DNA of 64,000 nt, from positions 25,934 through 89,933 of the forward strand of contig NZ_JAGGPX010000009.1 in assembly GCF_018613575.1 (NCBI RefSeq). The letters run 5' to 3'. The stretch comes from Planococcus sp. ISL-110 (GTDB lineage: Bacteria; Bacillota; Bacilli; Bacillales_A; Planococcaceae). Shown one piece after another: positions 60,045-64,000 of the stretch. The notes under the pieces are model-generated. The model saw nothing but the letters and a program-made list of their open reading frames with translations, was not told the origin of the DNA and did not search any database. Within the stretch, counting starts at the first letter, position 1; each line of letters begins with the position of its first letter. A program made the translations under genes and the position numbers.

Positions 60045-60920
60045 ATGATGGGAAGCATAGCGAAGAAAATTACGATTTATTACAGTGGTGCCATCTTGTT
60101 TTCCTGGAGTTTGTGGATCGGAATCATGGTATATTCCAAGCTTACTGGCATGGAGCTCCTTTATAACGAAGGCTTCTATACCATTTTGACAGAAGGCGTG
60201 GAAAGTCTGCAGCAATTGCTGGCTTTCGTCTTCTTTACCGCCGCAGTATACGGCCCGCTTTTTGGTGTATTTGCAGCAGGTCTCTTGCTGAAGAACCGAA
60301 AAGAAGAAACGCTCGTGAAGCCACCCGTCAAAGTTCAGCAAACGGGCGTCCTTGGTTGGTTATTGCTCATCTTTTTCTATCCCATCATTCTCTTTTCAGC
60401 GGCGCTGCTGGTTACTTGGATCCTGTCCGGTTTCAGTGTGAAATTCAACTGGAATGGTCTGCCTCTCTGGTTTCTCCCTGTATTTTTCCTGTTTCAATGT
60501 TTCACGAGCGGCATGGAGGAATTTGGTTGGCGCGGGTATTTGCAGCCGCTGCTGCAGACCAGATATACAGCTGAAAAAGCTTGTTTTCGTGTAGGCTTGC
60601 TGTGGAGCATCTGGCATTATCCCATCATCATTTACATGAACTACCCGAACGGAATAACGGTGGTGCTGCTGTCGCTGATTGGATTTACCTTGCTGACCAT
60701 TCCCCAAGCTTATGTTATCGGGTGGCTTTATAACAGCACGGGAAATGTATGGCTATGCGTCATCCTGCACGCATGGGCCAATACGGTATCCGCCTACTTG
60801 CTCGCTGCCTCACCGGTTCCGCTCCTGACGCCCATAGCCGTCGCAATCGGCACGTGGCTCCTGGCCAATTATCTGGTGAAAAAATACGGCAAGGAAAAGT
60901 TGAGCACCCGAACCAACTGA
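60045..60920 (+). CDS. CPBP-family intramembrane metalloprotease
   Basis: A 291-residue membrane protein with about seven helices. The CPBP/Abi motifs are EEFGWRGYLQPLL (motif 1, EExxxR), WSIWHYP (motif 2) and ILHAWAN (motif 3), all intact. Members include bacteriocin-immunity and prenyl-protease-like proteins. GGAGG lies 5 nt before the first ATG (60045) and 8 nt before the second (60048). Single gene; target unknown. Confidence 0.85.
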   Translation: MMGSIAKKITIYYSGAILFSWSLWIGIMVYSKLTGMELLYNEGFYTILTEGVESLQQLLAFVFFTAAVYGPLFGVFAAGLLLKNRKEETLVKPPVKVQQTGVLGWLLLIFFYPIILFSAALLVTWILSGFSVKFNWNGLPLWFLPVFFLFQCFTSGMEEFGWRGYLQPLLQTRYTAEKACFRVGLLWSIWHYPIIIYMNYPNGITVVLLSLIGFTLLTIPQAYVIGWLYNSTGNVWLCVILHAWANTVSAYLLAASPVPLLTPIAVAIGTWLLANYLVKKYGKEKLSTRTN

Positions 60921-61080
60921 CCGATGAGAGAGAACTGGTGCTGAGTCAGTTACTTAGTAAAAAGGGAGCTTATGTGTTCCATTCATACGGCTGAAACCTG
61001 GATCACCGATAATTAGAAAGATCGTTCGGCACACACTCCACGCGTTCAAGAAAGCAAAAAAATAAGGGGTGTGCATACGA

Positions 61081-62015
61081 TTGAATTCATACAACGAAAA
61101 AGATGGAGTAGTCTTTGCATTTATTTCTTTTGTCATGTGGGGGCTTACTCCGATTTACTGGAAGCTTATTCAACATGTCTCTCCCGGAGAGATTTTAATG
61201 CAGCGTGTGCTTTGGTCATTCATCTTTATGATTGCTCTTTTAATTGTCCTGAATAAATGGCAGCTATACGTGAAGGCAGTGAAAGAAATTATACGGAAGC
61301 CAAAGTTATTTTGGTCGCTGTTACTTGCATCTGTTCTGATCAGTACGAATTGGGGCATCTTCATGTGGGCGGTAATTGAAGGGCGAATCGTCGAAGCAAG
61401 CCTTGGCCAATACATAAACCCTTTAACCAGCATGCTGATCGGGGTCATCGTATTAAAAGAGCGGTTAAACGGAACTCAAATTCTTGCTTATGTGTTAGCA
61501 GGAATAGAGGAATAGGGGTTCTGGTGTTAACGCTCTACTATGGTGAAATCCCCTGGATTTCTCTTAGTCTGGCACTTACTTTTGGGTTCTACGGCTTGGC
61601 GAAAAAAGTGATTAAAGTCGATTCCACCATTGGATTAGCCTTAGAAACGATGATCATCACTCCCTTTGCGTTAGTGTTTTTAGCGTATTGGATGTGTCAA
61701 TCGCAAATTCAGTTTTTCGATTCCGTTTCAACCGCTGCACTGGTTATCGGCAGTGGCGTGGTGACCGTTCTCCCCTTGTTATTTTTTACGATGAGCACAA
61801 AAAAAGTGACCCTTTCGCTATTAGGCATTCTTCAATATATTTCGCCGACGATCGTCCTGTTAACAGGCGTTTTTCTCTACGATGAAAACGTGTCTCAAGC
61901 CCATGCCATTGCATTGATCTTCATCTGGCTGGCTCTGGCGCTTTTCACTTTTTCTTCTATTTCAGAGAACAGCAAAAAAAGAAGCGCCCTCTTTCTAAAG
62001 AAAGAAATGGAATAA
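61081..62015 (+). pseudogene. rarD: RarD-type EamA transporter, broken by 8-bp duplication
   Basis: The first frame (TTG 61081 to 61515) reads as the N-terminal half of RarD, GVVFAFISFVMWGLTPIYWKLI onward, to ILAYVLAGI. The second frame (from about 61520 to 62015) continues LTLYYGEIPWISLSLALTFGFYGLAKK to the normal C-terminus. Between them GGAATAGA-GGAATAGG is an 8-bp tandem duplication; removing one unit restores GIGVLVLTLYYG in a single frame of about 309 codons. RarD was a ten-helix DMT-family permease (chloramphenicol-sensitive protein). The break is sharp and could be reversible by slippage. Confidence 0.85.
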
Positions 62016-62204
62016 CATATTTTTTTATCGCTTAATAATAGTGATAGAAAAGCAAGTCATCTTGTTTCGTCACGGAGCGTTTGCATTCTATTCTGCAGGT
62101 TTCACCTTGCTTTTAATGGAATCCAGCTACATGACCGGACAAATTTGCAGCATAACCAGCGGAATGCCAACCGCTTAACCACAAATTTTACAACTGATTT
62201 ACAG

Positions 62205-62257
62205 AAAAAGCTTACAGAACCGATTCTTTCGGCGCTGTAAGCTTTTTTTTTTTTTTA
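62205..62257. terminator. Bidirectional terminator
   Basis: Stem AAAAAGCTTACAG with CTGTAAGCTTTTT and a 17-nt loop, then T12. It separates the broken rarD from the copC-like gene. The rest of 62016-62345 shows nothing else. Confidence 0.85.
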
Positions 62258-62345
62258 GTTGCGCTTCAATAAATTTCGAATTTCAAAGTGAGCGTGAAAA
62301 CAAATTTTCATAGAAAGCTTTTCTCTTCCAATATTCATCCGTTCT

Positions 62346-62885
62346 TTATTTTCTCTTCAATAGCCGGTAAGCGATAAATCCAATTGCCAGCAATGCAACT
62401 ACAAGAAAAACCGTAAGTAGCGAACTCCCCTCATCTTCTGTACTTTCGACAGCATTTTCTTCTGCAGCTGGTGTTGCCGTTTCAACTGTCGGCTCTTCTT
62501 CTGTTGCTACTTCGGGCTCTGCCTCTTCTGCTGCAGCTTCAAAGTTCGATTCGAATACTACTTCGCCTTTTATCGGATGGCCATCTGCTCCAATAATTTC
62601 CCATTGAATGGTGTAAGCAGCGTTTGGAAGCTCTTCCGCGAGGGTTCCAGTCATAACTCCATCTGAAAGTATGATCTCGTCAAATTCATAGGATACGCCT
62701 TTACTTTCCAGCGTCATGAGACTTCTCTGTTCAATGGCCGTCCCAAAAGTTAAAACTACCTCTTCAAGAGGTTCCACCACGATAGCCCTTTCTTCAGGTG
62801 TCGAGGAAGACAGTGTCGTATGTGCCTGTCCGATCAAAGGCATTGAAAAAATGGCTAATATGAGTAACGTTATAATCTTTTTCAT
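62346..62885 (-). CDS. CopC-domain copper-resistance-like membrane protein
   Basis: A 179-residue protein. A Sec signal peptide (cleavage near GQA-HTTL) exposes an N-terminal His, the usual CopC copper ligand. The CopC domain (about 22-115) holds HTTLSSSTPEE, VVLTFGTAIE and GADGHPIKGEVVF. An acidic Glu/Ala/Thr linker leads to a C-terminal transmembrane helix and RLLKRK. It likely binds copper at the outer membrane face. Unlike YcnJ it lacks a CopD domain. It follows the zinc-finger gene by about 40 bp. Confidence 0.85.
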   Translation of the reverse strand: MKKIITLLILAIFSMPLIGQAHTTLSSSTPEERAIVVEPLEEVVLTFGTAIEQRSLMTLESKGVSYEFDEIILSDGVMTGTLAEELPNAAYTIQWEIIGADGHPIKGEVVFESNFEAAAEEAEPEVATEEEPTVETATPAAEENAVESTEDEGSSLLTVFLVVALLAIGFIAYRLLKRK

Positions 62886-62926
62886 CTTTTGGCCCACCTT
62901 CCAATTCTTTTGACTGTACTCATTTT

Positions 62927-63178
62927 TTATATGCTATAGCCAGGTGATGAAGAGCCTGAATCCGTCTCTTCCACAAATACCGTAGCCAAAATTCTTGCTT
63001 TCATGCCGTTTAAAAAAGTTTTTTCATTCGCTAATTCAGGAAGCTCATTCATCAACACCATAAGTTCCTGACACTCCCTACAAATCGACAAGTGCTTTTC
63101 AATTTCTTCTTTCCACTGTTTTTCAAATGGCAGAAATCCATTGATGTAATTTACCACAAGGTCGCATTCCATCTCCAC
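62927..63178 (-). CDS. Zinc-finger anti-sigma-like protein (zf-HC2)
   Basis: An 83-residue protein with the HxxxCxxC zinc motif in HLSICRECQEL (about residues 29-39) and an upstream cysteine (C5), as in ZAS-domain anti-sigma factors. It lacks a membrane helix. GTG 63178 has GGAGG 9 nt upstream. No ECF sigma gene lies next to it here; the upstream neighbour is a repeat element, so its sigma partner may be beyond the window or lost. Probably co-transcribed with the copC-like gene. Confidence 0.78.
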   Translation of the reverse strand: MEMECDLVVNYINGFLPFEKQWKEEIEKHLSICRECQELMVLMNELPELANEKTFLNGMKARILATVFVEETDSGSSSPGYSI

Positions 63179-63242
63179 AATTGAATGCCTCCTTTTGTAT
63201 TCTTAACCGATTATCAAGTTATGAGCTGCTATTGCGGCAAAC

Positions 63243-63558
63243 AAAAAGCTAGCCGGTTAGGCTAGCTTGAGCTTGTAGACAAAAGAATATTTATGGTATT
63301 CAAAGAATGAATACTCATTTTATCGTGTTTATACAGGATCCTCCGCTCCAGGCGGACGCTTTCCGCGGACGAAGCGCTGAGCCTCCTCGTCGCAAGCTCC
63401 TGCGGGGTCTCATCACTCCGTTCTACCGCAGGAGTCGCCGCCTTGCGCTCCAAATCCTTGAGTGAAGGGATTACTAGGCTTGTTGGGGTTATACACCGCT
63501 ATTCGTTTTTATTAGACTTTGTCTACAGCCTGAAGCTAGCCGGTTAGGCTAGCTTTTC
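63243..63558. mobile_element. MITE-like element with terminal inverted repeats
   Basis: Both ends carry AGCTAGCC-ggtta-GGCTAGCT hairpins and, just inside, TGTAGACAAA in opposite orientation, giving about 33-bp terminal inverted repeats with few mismatches. The interior holds the GC-rich dispersed repeat (63342-63450). About 315 bp, no coding capacity. It lies between the zinc-finger gene and the partial gene at the window edge. No target duplication could be verified by eye. Confidence 0.55.
63342..63450. repeat. GC-rich dispersed repeat, copy 2
   Basis: Opens CCGCTCCAGGCGGACGCTTT like the copy at 25012 and closes GGAGTCGCCGCCTTGCGCTC. It contains GCGGACGAAGCGCTGAGCC internally. Non-coding. 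Confidence 0.75.
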
Positions 63559-63575
63559 ACTATCGTCAATGAAAC

Positions 63576-64000
63576 TTACTGTTTGCGAGTGCGAACAGCA
63601 ACTGCAGTGGTAAGAGCCGCAAGCATCAAACCAGCCAATACCCACATGAATGGGAATGATCCTGCATCTGCTGTGCCGCCCATGCCTGTCGCAGGCATTT
63701 CAGATGGCATTTCCGTTGCCCCGAATTCTTCCGGGAACTGGTCCACGATGGCCGCTGACAAGCCAGCTGCCGGCATGGTCATATGCGCATAGGCTTCACG
63801 AATCGAGCTGTACGCTGTTTCGTAATCGCCTGCTGCGTAGGCATCAAATGCCGTCAACAGCTGTTCAACGTGTGCCGTTAAGCCTTCTTCCAATGCATCC
63901 GCAGGAACACGGCCTTCTGTTGCCGAATCAAGGAAAGCGGCTTGGTCCACAATGTATTGATCCAGTTCAGCGCGTGCCTGTTCCTGGCCTTCCGTGTTTT
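63576..64000 (-). CDS. Partial extracellular protein with C-terminal membrane anchor
   Basis: The open frame enters from beyond the right edge; only the last 141 residues are visible. A helical, alanine-rich segment (LLTAFDAYAAGDYETAYSSIREAYAHM) is followed by a Met/Gly/Pro-rich linker (MPSEMPATGMGG), one transmembrane helix and RTRKQ. This resembles the C-terminal part of surface proteins with repeated DAY..GDY..AY segments. Repeated Met and His could bind copper, in line with the nearby CopC-like gene, but the family is not recognised. The N-terminus is outside the window. Confidence 0.7.
   Translation of the reverse strand, partial: NTEGQEQARAELDQYIVDQAAFLDSATEGRVPADALEEGLTAHVEQLLTAFDAYAAGDYETAYSSIREAYAHMTMPAAGLSAAIVDQFPEEFGATEMPSEMPATGMGGTADAGSFPFMWVLAGLMLAALTTAVAVRTRKQ

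Overview
The window comes from a low- to mid-GC Firmicute. The Planococcaceae (a Planococcus- or Planomicrobium-like bacterium) are the best guess, inferred from gene content (tandem YflT/YsnF-type stress proteins under sigma-B-like promoters, SulP-ArsR pair, MhqR-type quinone regulon, HxlAB formaldehyde genes), strong Shine-Dalgarno sites, frequent TTG/GTG starts and GC-rich dispersed repeats. No rRNA, tRNA, CRISPR array or complete insertion sequence was seen.

Layout. 0-1 kb: a COG0523 zinc-metallochaperone GTPase (cut by the window edge) with a Zur-like box. 1.3-7.2 kb: a five-gene beta-glucoside operon (binding protein, two ABC permeases, LacI regulator, GH1 beta-glucosidase) with two matching operators and a cre-like site around its promoter. 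7.5-9.3 kb: two tandem general-stress paralogues, each behind its own sigma-B-like promoter. 9.6-15 kb: molybdenum block (moaC, moaB, moeB-like, modABC), and divergently a molybdopterin oxidoreductase behind a complete SAM-I (S-box) riboswitch. 15.3-17.7 kb: a fused double oligopeptide-type permease plus a small membrane protein.

18.3-23.2 kb is the most interesting region: an AT-rich island with a 46-residue six-cysteine peptide gene, an ABC exporter, a MauE-like membrane redox protein and a membrane-anchored thioredoxin-like protein. Facing it is an RNPP-like HTH-TPR regulator followed by a 40-residue secreted pheromone-like precursor. I read this as a quorum-sensing-controlled, disulfide-maturated secreted peptide (bacteriocin-like) system.

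24-35 kb: oxidoreductases, methyltransferase, small membrane proteins, a decayed SDR gene, TetR and MarR regulators, an AI-2E-family transporter and a DnaA-box cluster. 35-38.5 kb: a possible defence pair (NUDIX hydrolase plus PLD-helicase-DUF3427 protein). 39-50 kb: metabolic and redox genes, including an MhqR-type module with two operator copies and a SulP-ArsR operon. 50-55.5 kb: glucose-6-phosphate dehydrogenase divergent from hxlA-hxlB, with a hxlR-like regulator downstream; together they fit ribulose-monophosphate formaldehyde detoxification feeding NADPH production. 55-64 kb: a sigma-B-type AI-2E transporter, NmrA-like protein, a DrrAB-like exporter whose permease is frameshifted, a CPBP protease, a rarD broken by an 8-bp tandem duplication, a CopC-like protein, a zinc-finger anti-sigma-like protein, a MITE-like repeat and a partial membrane-anchored protein.

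All calls come from reading the sequence; no database search was run.
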